Translations under genes and position numbers: made by a program
Shown: piece after piece, positions 57,489 through 64,000 of the stretch
Position numbering within the stretch: the first letter of the stretch is position 1
Layout: each line of letters starts with the position of its first letter
The notes under the pieces: generated by a model
What the model was told of the DNA's origin: nothing
What the model saw: the letters and a program-made list of their open reading frames with translations, nothing else
Databases searched by the model: none
NCBI GenBank assembly: GCA_023150805.1
Contig: JAKLKF010000017.1
Location: forward strand, 1-64,000
Direction: 5' to 3'
Length of the DNA: 64,000 nt
From: Myxococcota bacterium
GTDB lineage: Bacteria; Myxococcota_A; UBA796; UBA2385

Positions 57489-58265
57489 TCAGCGCCGCAG
57501 CAGGCAGCCGGGCCCGGGCGCCTGCTGCAGCCAGCGGCGGCGGGTCTCCTGAAAGCCGTCCTGGTCGGGCCAGGGCGCCGGGTTCTCCTGGATCCACGCC
57601 GCCCGCTTGCTGGCGGTGGGGCCGTTCACCGACCACTTGCGGGGCGAGGGGAAGACCGCCGCCAGCCGCGCGGCCTGCTCGGCGGAGAGGTCGGCGGCGT
57701 CGGCCTGCCAGTAGCGCCAGGCGCCGGCCTGCACGCCGAAGGTCAGGATCCCCGTCTCGGCGACGTTCAGGTACAGCTCCAGGATGCGCTCCTTGGGCAG
57801 GAGCAGCTCCATGAGCAGGGCGTACCAGGTCTCCAGCCCCTTGCGCAGCCAGCTCTGCTCCTGCCACAGGAAGACGTTGCGGGCGGCCTGCTGGGTGATG
57901 GTGCTGCCGCCGCGCAGGCGGCCGCCGTCGCCCTCGGCCTTGCTGTCGGCGTTGGCCTGGACGGCGGCGCAGATGCCCTGCCAGTCGAAGCCGCGGTGCA
58001 GCCAGAAGCGGGCGTCCTCGCTGGCGACGACGGCGCGGGGCACCCGGCGGCCCAGCGCGTCCAGGTCGCGCCACTGGCGGGTGGGCCAGCGCCACTCCCC
58101 CTCGTACGCGTGGTGGTCGAGGATGGCCCCGATCATCGTGAAGGTGAGCGGCGGGTTCACGACCCGGGCCAGGCCCACCTGGACCACGCTGAGCAGGACG
58201 GCGCCGAGGGCCGCGGCCAGCAGCAGCCGGGGGAGCGCGCGCACGGCGCGTCGGAGGCGGGACAT
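57489..58265 (-). CDS. mtgA: Monofunctional peptidoglycan glycosyltransferase
   Basis: 258 aa. One N-terminal transmembrane anchor (LLLAAALGAVLLSVVQVGL), then a GT51 domain. Motif 1 is ASEDARFWLHRGFDWQG with the catalytic Glu, motif 2 is GGSTITQQAARNVFL, and motif 3 is KERILELYLN. There is no transpeptidase domain, so it is MtgA-like and polymerises lipid II into glycan strands at the periplasmic face. The C-terminal tail is short and basic. ATG at 58265 with a GAAGGAAC ribosome site. A small membrane gene follows upstream. Confidence 0.95.
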   Translation of the reverse strand: MSRLRRAVRALPRLLLAAALGAVLLSVVQVGLARVVNPPLTFTMIGAILDHHAYEGEWRWPTRQWRDLDALGRRVPRAVVASEDARFWLHRGFDWQGICAAVQANADSKAEGDGGRLRGGSTITQQAARNVFLWQEQSWLRKGLETWYALLMELLLPKERILELYLNVAETGILTFGVQAGAWRYWQADAADLSAEQAARLAAVFPSPRKWSVNGPTASKRAAWIQENPAPWPDQDGFQETRRRWLQQAPGPGCLLRR

Positions 58266-58275
58266 GCCGGTTCCT

Positions 58276-58653
58276 TCAGCGCCGGTCCCGGCCCCAGCGG
58301 ACCAGGTCCCGGGGCGCGTCCTCCGGCTCCTCGGGCTCGCGCCGCCACTGCCGCCAGAAGCCCAGGGCCAGCACCGTCGAGGTCGCCACCCCGACCCAGC
58401 CCAGGAGCCAGAGCTGCAGCGTGTTCAGCTCCTGGCCCTGCAGGGTGGGCGCCTTGACCTTGCCGAGCGCGCTGGCCCACACGTAGAGGCCCAGGCCCAC
58501 ACCCAGCGCCCACTGGACGATCGCCACGACGGGCGCGGCGCCGGTGGTCGGCAGCCGGTCACCCACCCCGACCAGGAGCAGCAGGGCCAGGAGCGGGCCG
58601 AGGATGGCACCAGCGACGAGCACCGTGTCGACGAGCGTCAGGGCCGGATCCAC
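58276..58653 (-). CDS. Small three-helix membrane protein
   Basis: 125 aa. GTG start with GAGGAGG upstream. Three transmembrane helices (VLVAGAILGPLLALLLLVG, APVVAIVQWALGVGLGLYV and LQLWLLGWVGVATSTVLAL) and a basic tail (WRQWRREPEEPED). No family recognised. It lies 10 bases upstream of mtgA on the same strand, so it may be its partner in cell-wall synthesis, by position only. Confidence 0.6.
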   Translation of the reverse strand: MDPALTLVDTVLVAGAILGPLLALLLLVGVGDRLPTTGAAPVVAIVQWALGVGLGLYVWASALGKVKAPTLQGQELNTLQLWLLGWVGVATSTVLALGFWRQWRREPEEPEDAPRDLVRWGRDRR

Positions 58654-58702
58654 GGGCGCCTCCTCGGGCGCATCATACTCCCCTCGACCGGGAGTGCCCC
58701 CG

Positions 58703-59167
58703 ATGCCGCTGTTGCTCCTGCTGCTCGCCGCCCGCCTGCCGGATCCGCCTGCCGCCGTCGCCGAGCTGCTGCTGGCCGACGCCGACGGGCAGGTCCTGGT
58801 CCAGCTCCGCCAGGAGCGGTGCTGGCGCGACCGCGCCCTGCCCGCGCCGCTGGAGACGCTGCAGGATCCGCTGCACACGGGCCTGCGGCTGGAGCTGGCG
58901 CGTGCGCCCGGCGCCCGGACCTGCCTGTGGACCGGCTACCGCCCCTCGGCGCACGAGGCGGAGGGCGACACGCTGGTGCGCTACCAGCTCCTGCTGGAGC
59001 AGCGGGAGGAGGTGGTGGAGGGCGTCTGGGTCGAGGACCACGAGGAGGTGCCCCGCCGCTGGTGGACCGCGACCGGCCAGCACCAGGGGGCCCGGCTGGA
59101 GCTGTCGCTGCGCAGCTGGGAGGACCAGGGCGCCGCGACGCTGCGGGGCGTCGTCGCGACCCCCTGA
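58703..59167 (+). CDS. Small exported protein of unknown function
   Basis: 154 aa with a Leu-rich signal (MPLLLLLLAARLPDPP). The body is beta-rich (AELLLADADGQVLVQLR, RTCLWTGYRP, VEGVWVEDHEEVPRRWW) and ends in VVATP. Not recognised. There is no lipobox Cys. It precedes the MaoC gene by 40 bases in the same direction; cotranscription is possible. Confidence 0.55.
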   Translation: MPLLLLLLAARLPDPPAAVAELLLADADGQVLVQLRQERCWRDRALPAPLETLQDPLHTGLRLELARAPGARTCLWTGYRPSAHEAEGDTLVRYQLLLEQREEVVEGVWVEDHEEVPRRWWTATGQHQGARLELSLRSWEDQGAATLRGVVATP

Positions 59168-59207
59168 ATGGCATAGACGCACGCCCCTTCCCACCCAGGA
59201 GCCCCCC

Positions 59208-59669
59208 ATGCCCACCACCATCCACGGCGCGGACGGCCTGCGCGCCGCCGTCGGCCAGGACCTCGGCGCCACCGCCTGGCAGACCATGGAGTTCGCCCGG
59301 ATCCAGACCTTCGCCGACGCCACCGACGATCACCAGTGGATCCACGTCGACCGCGACCGCATCGCCAAGGAGTCGCCCTACGGCGCGCCCATCGCCCACG
59401 GCTACCTGACCCTGTCCCTGGTGGCCGGGAAGTTCTTCGAGCTCATCGAGCTGCAGGGCTTCCAGATGGTGATCAACTACGGCTGCAACAAGGTGCGCTT
59501 CCCCAACCCGCTGAAGGAAGGCAACCGCTACCGCCTGTCGATGACCCTGTCGGAGGTGGCCGACCGCAAGGAGTGGCTGGAGGCCACCTTCGTCGCGACC
59601 ATCGAGATCGAGGGCCAGGGCAAGCCGGCCTGCGTCGCCGAGTGCGTCTACCGCTTCCTGCCGCAGTAG
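59208..59669 (+). CDS. MaoC-like hot-dog dehydratase
   Basis: 153 aa, the length of a single hot-dog MaoC/NodN-like protein. The hydratase motif DATDDHQWIHVD (Asp/His catalytic pair) and the following GAPIAHGYLTLSL strand match the family. It would hydrate enoyl-acyl thioesters or act as a NodN-like dehydrase. Cytoplasmic, no signal. The CCAGGAGCCCCCC site precedes the ATG. Its 3' flank is the 34-base tandem repeat. Confidence 0.92.
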   Translation: MPTTIHGADGLRAAVGQDLGATAWQTMEFARIQTFADATDDHQWIHVDRDRIAKESPYGAPIAHGYLTLSLVAGKFFELIELQGFQMVINYGCNKVRFPNPLKEGNRYRLSMTLSEVADRKEWLEATFVATIEIEGQGKPACVAECVYRFLPQ

Positions 59670-59676
59670 GTTTCAG

Positions 59677-59760
59677 GGGGGGAACCCCTCCGGGGTCGGG
59701 GGCGCCCCACGGGGGAAACCCCTCCGGGGTCGGGGGCGCCCCACGGGGGGAACCCCTCCA
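59677..59760 (+). repeat. 34-base tandem repeat, about two and a half copies
   Basis: Two nearly identical 34-base units (59677-59710 and 59711-59744) and a partial third (from 59745). Each has runs of G and C that can fold (GGGGGAACCCC-like). It lies between convergent genes and may act as a bidirectional terminator. Confidence 0.85.
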
Positions 59761-59770
59761 GGTTCCGCCC

Positions 59771-60430
59771 TCAGCCGCCGTCGCCCCACTGGACCAGCTC
59801 GTCGCTGGTCTGGGTGCTGCTGTCGCCCTCGGAGTACTCCCGCAGCAGCTCGACGGAGCCGTCGGTGGCGCCGTCGGCGTGGAGGCGACCGGAGGTGGAG
59901 ACGCTGCTGGCGTCGGCCGCCTCCAGGTCGTAGGCCGACAGGTCGACCTCGCCGCCCAGCTCGTCGGGGCTCATCTCCAGCGAGAAGCTGGCCTGGGTGG
60001 GCACGCCGGTGGTCTCGTCGACCTCGACGGGCAGCTCGCCGGCCGGGTCGGGGACCTGCAGGTCCAGGGCCCACAGGTCGTCGAGCTGGTCGTCGCCGGT
60101 GGCCACGGCCAGCTCGACCTCGACCGCCAGGTAGTCGTCGCAGATCACGTCGAGGTCGGCCACCGCCGCGCCCTCGGGGGCCTCGGCCTCCTCCAGGTCG
60201 ACGAAGCGCACACCGGCGGTGCTCTGCACCTGGGCCAGCAGGGTGGTCGCGGGGCTGACCAGGGTCGTCGCCGCCGCCGACCAGGGCCCCGACAGCGGGT
60301 CCATCGCCTGGGCCGCCGAGAAGCCCAGCGGGCTCACCTCGTCCCAGTCCAGGTCGGTCTCGGTGGCGTCGCAGTGGGGGACGAAGGTATCCATCCGGCA
60401 GCCCAGCAGGCAGAGCAGGAGCGGAAACAT
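59771..60430 (-). CDS. Acidic lipoprotein of unknown function
   Basis: 219 aa. Lipobox LLCLLGC (Cys11). The mature protein is very acidic and lacks recognised motifs; two Cys (PHC, VICDD) may form a disulfide. Beta-rich with a short helical centre (LAVEVELAVATGD). GAGGAGG precedes the ATG, and a GCTACGAT box lies 17 bases further upstream (60448-60455), which is a normally spaced -10. Confidence 0.58.
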   Translation of the reverse strand: MFPLLLCLLGCRMDTFVPHCDATETDLDWDEVSPLGFSAAQAMDPLSGPWSAAATTLVSPATTLLAQVQSTAGVRFVDLEEAEAPEGAAVADLDVICDDYLAVEVELAVATGDDQLDDLWALDLQVPDPAGELPVEVDETTGVPTQASFSLEMSPDELGGEVDLSAYDLEAADASSVSTSGRLHADGATDGSVELLREYSEGDSSTQTSDELVQWGDGG

Positions 60431-60474
60431 GCAGCCTCCTCGCGGGGATCGTAGCCCCGCCGCGCGCCCGCCGC

Positions 60475-61098
60475 TCAGCGGCCCAGGAGCAGGTCGCTCG
60501 CCGCCGCCAGCGCCGACAGCGGCCCCGCGCCGGCCACCTCGGCGCCGATCAGCAGGGCGGCCAGCAGGAAGGGGCCCACCACCTGGAGCCGGGCCCAGTG
60601 CGGGCGCCAGCGGTAGGGCACCAGGCCGTCGACGATGCGCCCGCCGTCCAGCGGGGGCACGGGCAGCAGGTTGAAGGCGGCCAGCCCCAGGTTCAGCGGC
60701 ACGGCGACCGCCAGCAGCGCCAGCAGGCCGCTGCCGACCGGGTGGGCCGGCGCCAGCGCGACCGGGCGGTGGACCAGCGCGGCCAGCAGGGCCAGCACCA
60801 GGTTGCTGGCCGGGCCGGCCCCCGCCGCCAGCAGCAGGCCCGTGTCCTGGTGCACGCCGCGGAAGCGCAGCGGGTTGACCGGCACGGGCTTCGCCCAGCC
60901 GATGGGCACGCCGACGAGCGGCAGCAGCACGGTGCCCACCCAGTCGACGTGGACCAGCGGGTCCACCCGCATCCGCCCCATCAGGCGGGCGGTGTCGTCG
61001 CCCAGGCGGTTCGCCGTCCAGGCGTGGGCCCACTCGTGCACCGACAGCGACAGCCACAGGGGCACCAGCACGGTCAGCCGGGCGACCAGCCAGTCCAT
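60475..61098 (-). CDS. M50-family site-2 protease homologue
   Basis: 207 aa. ATG at 61098. HEWAHA (H21-E22-x-x-H25) forms the zinc site in the first helix, and [12 protein letters not shown] supplies the third ligand Asp near the end, as in Rip/YwhC-type site-2 proteases. About four to five transmembrane helices. It would cleave transmembrane helices of anti-sigma or other proteins. It is one base from the stop of the FtsH-like ATPase gene, so the two are in one unit. Confidence 0.9.
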   Translation of the reverse strand: MDWLVARLTVLVPLWLSLSVHEWAHAWTANRLGDDTARLMGRMRVDPLVHVDWVGTVLLPLVGVPIGWAKPVPVNPLRFRGVHQDTGLLLAAGAGPASNLVLALLAALVHRPVALAPAHPVGSGLLALLAVAVPLNLGLAAFNLLPVPPLDGGRIVDGLVPYRWRPHWARLQVVGPFLLAALLIGAEVAGAGPLSALAAASDLLLGR

Positions 61099-61099
61099 C

Positions 61100-62539
61100 T
61101 CAGGCCGGCTCCCGCGGGGGCTCGACACGCACGACGTGCCGCCGCGCGACCGCGACCTCGCGACCGTCGGCCTGCCGCAGCTTCAGGAAGTGGCCGTCCG
61201 CCCACACCAGGGCCCCCTCGACCACGGTGCCGTCGGCGAGCTGGACGCGGGCCTGCTGGCTGCCGTCGCCGCGCGAGAGCTGCCAGGAGGAGTCGACCAG
61301 GGCCTGGTCCAGCGGCGCGAAGGCCTCGCCCTGGGCGCGCAGGGCGGCCAGCGCGTCGGCCAGGTCCTGCGCGCGCAGCTCGACCGTGCCCTGTCGCTCG
61401 GCGCGGCGGCGCACGGCCAGCAGGGCCGCCTCGTTGCAGAGCTGCTCCAGCCCCGCGCCGGTGGCGCCGGCCGCGCGCTCGGCCCAGGCCGCCAGGTCGA
61501 CGTCGGGCGCGAGCGGCTTGCCCTGGGCGTGGATGCGCAGGACCTGGGTCGCCGCGGCCTGGTCCAGCGGCGGGATGCGCAGCCGCACGTCGAAGCGGCC
61601 GGGCCGGATGAGCGCCGGGTCCAGGATGTCGGAGCGGTTGGTGGCGCCGATGACGACGACGCGGGCCTGGGGCTCGAAGCCGTCCATCGCCACCAGGATC
61701 TGGTTGAGCGTCTGTTCGCGCTCCTCGTTCCAGTGGCCGATGCCCGAGCCGCGGCGCCGCCCGATGGCGTCCAGCTCGTCGATGAAGATGACGGCGGGCG
61801 CGTTCTTGCTGGCCTGCTCGAACAGGTCGCGCACCCGCGCGGCGCCCACGCCGACGAACATCTCGACGAACTCCGAGCCGGAGACCACGAAGAAGCGCAC
61901 CCCGGCCTCGCCGGCGACGGCCCGCGCCAGCAGGGTCTTGCCGCTGCCGGGCGGCCCCTCCAGCAGGATGCCGCGGGGCACGCGGGCCCCGGCCTGGGCC
62001 CAGGCGTCGGGGTGCTGCAGGAAGTCGACCACGTCGGACAGGCGGGCCTTGGCCTCGTCGCAGCCGCCGACGTCGGAGAAGCGCGTGGCGGGGGGCTTCT
62101 CCAGCAGCCGCGCCCGGCTCTTGCGCATCTGGTCGGCGGTGGCCGTGCCCTGGGCGCGCAGCCGCCGCAGGAACCAGGCCAGGCCTCCCACCACGACCAG
62201 GGCCACCACCAGCAGGGGCAGGAGGCCCAGCAGCCCGCCGGCCAGCCCGACCAGGCCCAGGTCGTAGTCCAGGTAGATCCCCCGCTCGGCCAGGACCTGG
62301 ATCGCCTCGGGCGCCAGCACGCCGCGGGACCGGTAGACCTGCCCGTCGCGGGTGCTCACCTCGTAGGTCATGTCTTCGGTCCAGCGGACTCCGAGCACCT
62401 CGTCCTGGGCGATGTCCTGCTCGACCTGGGCCCAGGGCTGCTCGGGCGGCTCCTCGCCCTGCACCAGCCAGAAGGCGCCGAGGAAGAGGAGCACGAGCGC
62501 CAGCCAGACCAGCAGGGTGCGGCGGGAGGAGGGGGTCAC
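61100..62539 (-). CDS. FtsH-like AAA ATPase lacking the M41 protease domain
   Basis: 479 aa, against about 610-650 for FtsH. Two transmembrane helices (8-27 and about 92-125) surround a periplasmic domain. Then the AAA module: Walker A GPPGSGKT, pore loop FVEMFVGVG, Walker [12 protein letters not shown] and arginine-finger region [19 protein letters not shown]. The lid follows, and in place of the zinc-binding HEAGH protease domain there is only a small beta domain ([28 protein letters not shown] in part). So it can unfold or extract membrane proteins but not cut them. The adjacent M50 protease may supply cleavage. GTG start at 62539. Confidence 0.9.
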   Translation of the reverse strand: MTPSSRRTLLVWLALVLLFLGAFWLVQGEEPPEQPWAQVEQDIAQDEVLGVRWTEDMTYEVSTRDGQVYRSRGVLAPEAIQVLAERGIYLDYDLGLVGLAGGLLGLLPLLVVALVVVGGLAWFLRRLRAQGTATADQMRKSRARLLEKPPATRFSDVGGCDEAKARLSDVVDFLQHPDAWAQAGARVPRGILLEGPPGSGKTLLARAVAGEAGVRFFVVSGSEFVEMFVGVGAARVRDLFEQASKNAPAVIFIDELDAIGRRRGSGIGHWNEEREQTLNQILVAMDGFEPQARVVVIGATNRSDILDPALIRPGRFDVRLRIPPLDQAAATQVLRIHAQGKPLAPDVDLAAWAERAAGATGAGLEQLCNEAALLAVRRRAERQGTVELRAQDLADALAALRAQGEAFAPLDQALVDSSWQLSRGDGSQQARVQLADGTVVEGALVWADGHFLKLRQADGREVAVARRHVVRVEPPREPA

Positions 62540-62613
62540 GGGGCACCCGGGGCGGAGGCTGGCGGGGTGGGGGAGGGCGAGAGGATACAGGAGCGCCCCG
62601 CCTGGGAGACCCC

Positions 62614-64000
62614 GTGCTGCTCCTCGCCCTGCTGGCCTGCTCCTCGCCGCCGCCCCAGACCATCACCGTCTACGTCGACTCGGACGACCCCGCGCTGGCC
62701 GCCATCACCACGATGGTCGAGCGCGTGGGCGACGACCGCCTGACGGTCAGTGTGGAGAGCGCCAGCATCGCCCAGGCCGAGCAGGACGAGGACCTGGCCA
62801 TCGTCGTCGAGCCCAGCGGCGAGTGCGGGGAGTGCTACATCCTGCGCGACGAGGACGGCGCCTGGCAGGTCGAGGGCGGCGGCCTGCTGGGCAAGCAGTA
62901 CGGCCTGGCCCACATGCTCGAGCTGTTCGGCTACCGCTTCCCGCACCCCTTCCAGGCGCGGGTGCCCGCCGTGCTGCCCAAGGGGCTGGACGACGACCAC
63001 CCCGACCTGCTGCGGGTCCACGCGCCCGAACAGACCCTGCGCGGGCTGCACCTGCACACGCTGCACCCCATCGAGGGCCTGTTCGGCTTCTGGGACGAGG
63101 TGCCCGGAGGGGCCGAAGGCGCCGAGCTGGAGCGGGTCGAGGCGGTGGTCGACTGGGTGGTGAAGAACCGCGGCAACCACCTGCAGTGGGTGGGGCTGGA
63201 CGACATCGAGGACGGAGGGGCGCCGCACGAGGCCTGGCTGGCGCGGGCGACGGCGGCGAACGAGGCGGCCCACGCGCGCGGGCTGACCACCGGCCTGGGC
63301 GTGCAGCTCTTCGGCAGCGGCAACCTCCAGCAGGCCTTCGACCTGCTCGACAGCGACCCCGGCGACCGCGAGGGCCGGCTGGAGGCGATGGCGGCCCGCT
63401 GGGCCCTGGTCACGCCGGCGGGCTTCGACGTGTACGATCTCTCCTTCGGCGAGTTCTTCGGCGAGGACCCGCAGAGCTTCGTCGACGCGGCGACCCTGGC
63501 GCGCCAGAGCCTGGCGGCGGCCGACCCCGAGGCCGAGATGTCGGCCGTGGTCCACGTCGGCGCCAGCGAGGACCAGCGCGTCGAGTACGATGGACAGTCG
63601 ATGATCTACTACATGCTGGCGCAGTACGTGGAGGACACGATCCTGCACGTCCACACCGTCATGTACTACAACCTGTACGACGACGCGGGCGGGGCCTACC
63701 ACCACGACGACTTCTCCGAGCACCGCGCCCTGATCCAGCAGCAGCTCCAGCAGGGCGAGCGCGTCGCCTACTTCCCCGAGAGCGCCTACTGGGTGGCCTT
63801 CGACAACCCGGTGCCGCTCTACCTGCCTCTGTACGTCAAGAGCCGGCACCACGACATCGCCAGCCTGCGGGCCGATGCCCTGGCCGCGGGCGCGCCGGAC
63901 CTGGACGAGCACGTCCTGTTCAGCACGGGCTGGGAGTGGGGCTACTGGCAGAACGACGCCTTCACGCTGCGCATGGGCTACGAGCTGCCCCCGGACTGGG
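62614..64000 (+). CDS. GH67/GH20-like lipoprotein, cut by the window end
   Basis: At least 462 aa, continuing past the window. GTG start with lipobox LALLAC. The N-terminal 130 residues ([39 protein letters not shown]) resemble the small alpha/beta domain that precedes the barrel in alpha-glucuronidases and hexosaminidases. The region from about 145 ([34 protein letters not shown]) reads like the first strands of a TIM barrel. Catalytic residues lie beyond the visible part or cannot be named. A GGGAGAC site precedes the start. Divergent from the FtsH-like gene. Confidence 0.7.
   Translation, partial: MLLLALLACSSPPPQTITVYVDSDDPALAAITTMVERVGDDRLTVSVESASIAQAEQDEDLAIVVEPSGECGECYILRDEDGAWQVEGGGLLGKQYGLAHMLELFGYRFPHPFQARVPAVLPKGLDDDHPDLLRVHAPEQTLRGLHLHTLHPIEGLFGFWDEVPGGAEGAELERVEAVVDWVVKNRGNHLQWVGLDDIEDGGAPHEAWLARATAANEAAHARGLTTGLGVQLFGSGNLQQAFDLLDSDPGDREGRLEAMAARWALVTPAGFDVYDLSFGEFFGEDPQSFVDAATLARQSLAAADPEAEMSAVVHVGASEDQRVEYDGQSMIYYMLAQYVEDTILHVHTVMYYNLYDDAGGAYHHDDFSEHRALIQQQLQQGERVAYFPESAYWVAFDNPVPLYLPLYVKSRHHDIASLRADALAAGAPDLDEHVLFSTGWEWGYWQNDAFTLRMGYELPPDW

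Noticed and set aside
1..64000. tRNA, rRNA, prophage or integrase genes
   Set aside because: None found on reading both strands; no integrase-like motif or tRNA cloverleaf was seen.

Overview
The window is a 64 kb stretch of very high G+C chromosome (clearly above 70 percent by eye, with third codon positions almost always G or C) and about 55 real genes. Several traits point to an uncultured or little-studied member of the Myxococcota. There are about 20 lipoproteins with GDGG-type linkers after the lipobox. There is a subtilase with a MYXO-CTERM-like tail, a MopE-like Asp/Cys repeat protein, a DUF4215-like Cys-rich repeat, FG-GAP repeats and two Roadblock/LC7 proteins. I saw no rRNA, tRNA, CRISPR array, integrase or intact insertion sequence.

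Layout. 1-3.3 kb is a tight plus-strand operon: a TPR-like tail, Roadblock, a helix-hairpin-helix protein, an HU-like protein, a diiron ODP-fold protein and Roadblock. It ends at a hairpin shared with a convergent PAS-LuxR regulator. 3.9-13.5 kb holds surface lipoproteins, including a sulfatase, a TIGR03790-like protein, a metallophosphoesterase and a haem c lipoprotein, plus an adenylate cyclase. 13.5-14.0 kb is the only large gene-free gap; it has a near-perfect 31-base inverted repeat and a degenerate repeat array. 14.0-22.4 kb holds a YdfG-type dehydrogenase, an EtfB-KMT-like methyltransferase, a polytopic membrane protein, two hydrolases and an FG-GAP protein. 22.4-26.4 kb is a two-gene unit (PHP-SMC ATPase and AlbA_2/ATP-binding protein) that looks like a defence cassette. 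26.5-35 kb holds an Omp85-type barrel, an AraC regulator and an efflux operon whose RND pump is fused in frame to a TolC-like channel. 35-46.5 kb is mostly secreted proteins: a vWA-like lipoprotein, a dihaem protein, the MopE-like beta-helix, a GH18-like protein and a second sulfatase. 46.6-53.9 kb carries a GreA-like factor coupled to a MYXO-CTERM subtilase, a Cys-rich lipoprotein and an ODP-GAF-GGDEF protein. 54-64 kb holds an SGNH hydrolase, a TIM-barrel-like lipoprotein, MtgA, a MaoC dehydratase, an M50 protease beside a protease-less FtsH-like ATPase, and the start of a glycosidase-like lipoprotein cut by the window end.

How it fits together. The gene content suggests a predatory or saprophytic surface biology: exported hydrolases, metal- or haem-binding surface proteins, efflux, and several signalling inputs (Roadblock, cAMP, c-di-GMP, an ODP-type oxygen/NO-like sensor). 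Two regulatory patterns recur. Seven genes carry a GCTAYNNT box 6-8 bases before the start codon and no Shine-Dalgarno, as expected for leaderless mRNAs. Several convergent gene pairs end with their stop codons inside a shared inverted repeat. The best candidates for new biology are the PHP-SMC/AlbA_2 pair, the RND-TolC fusion and the Roadblock-HhH-HU-ODP operon.
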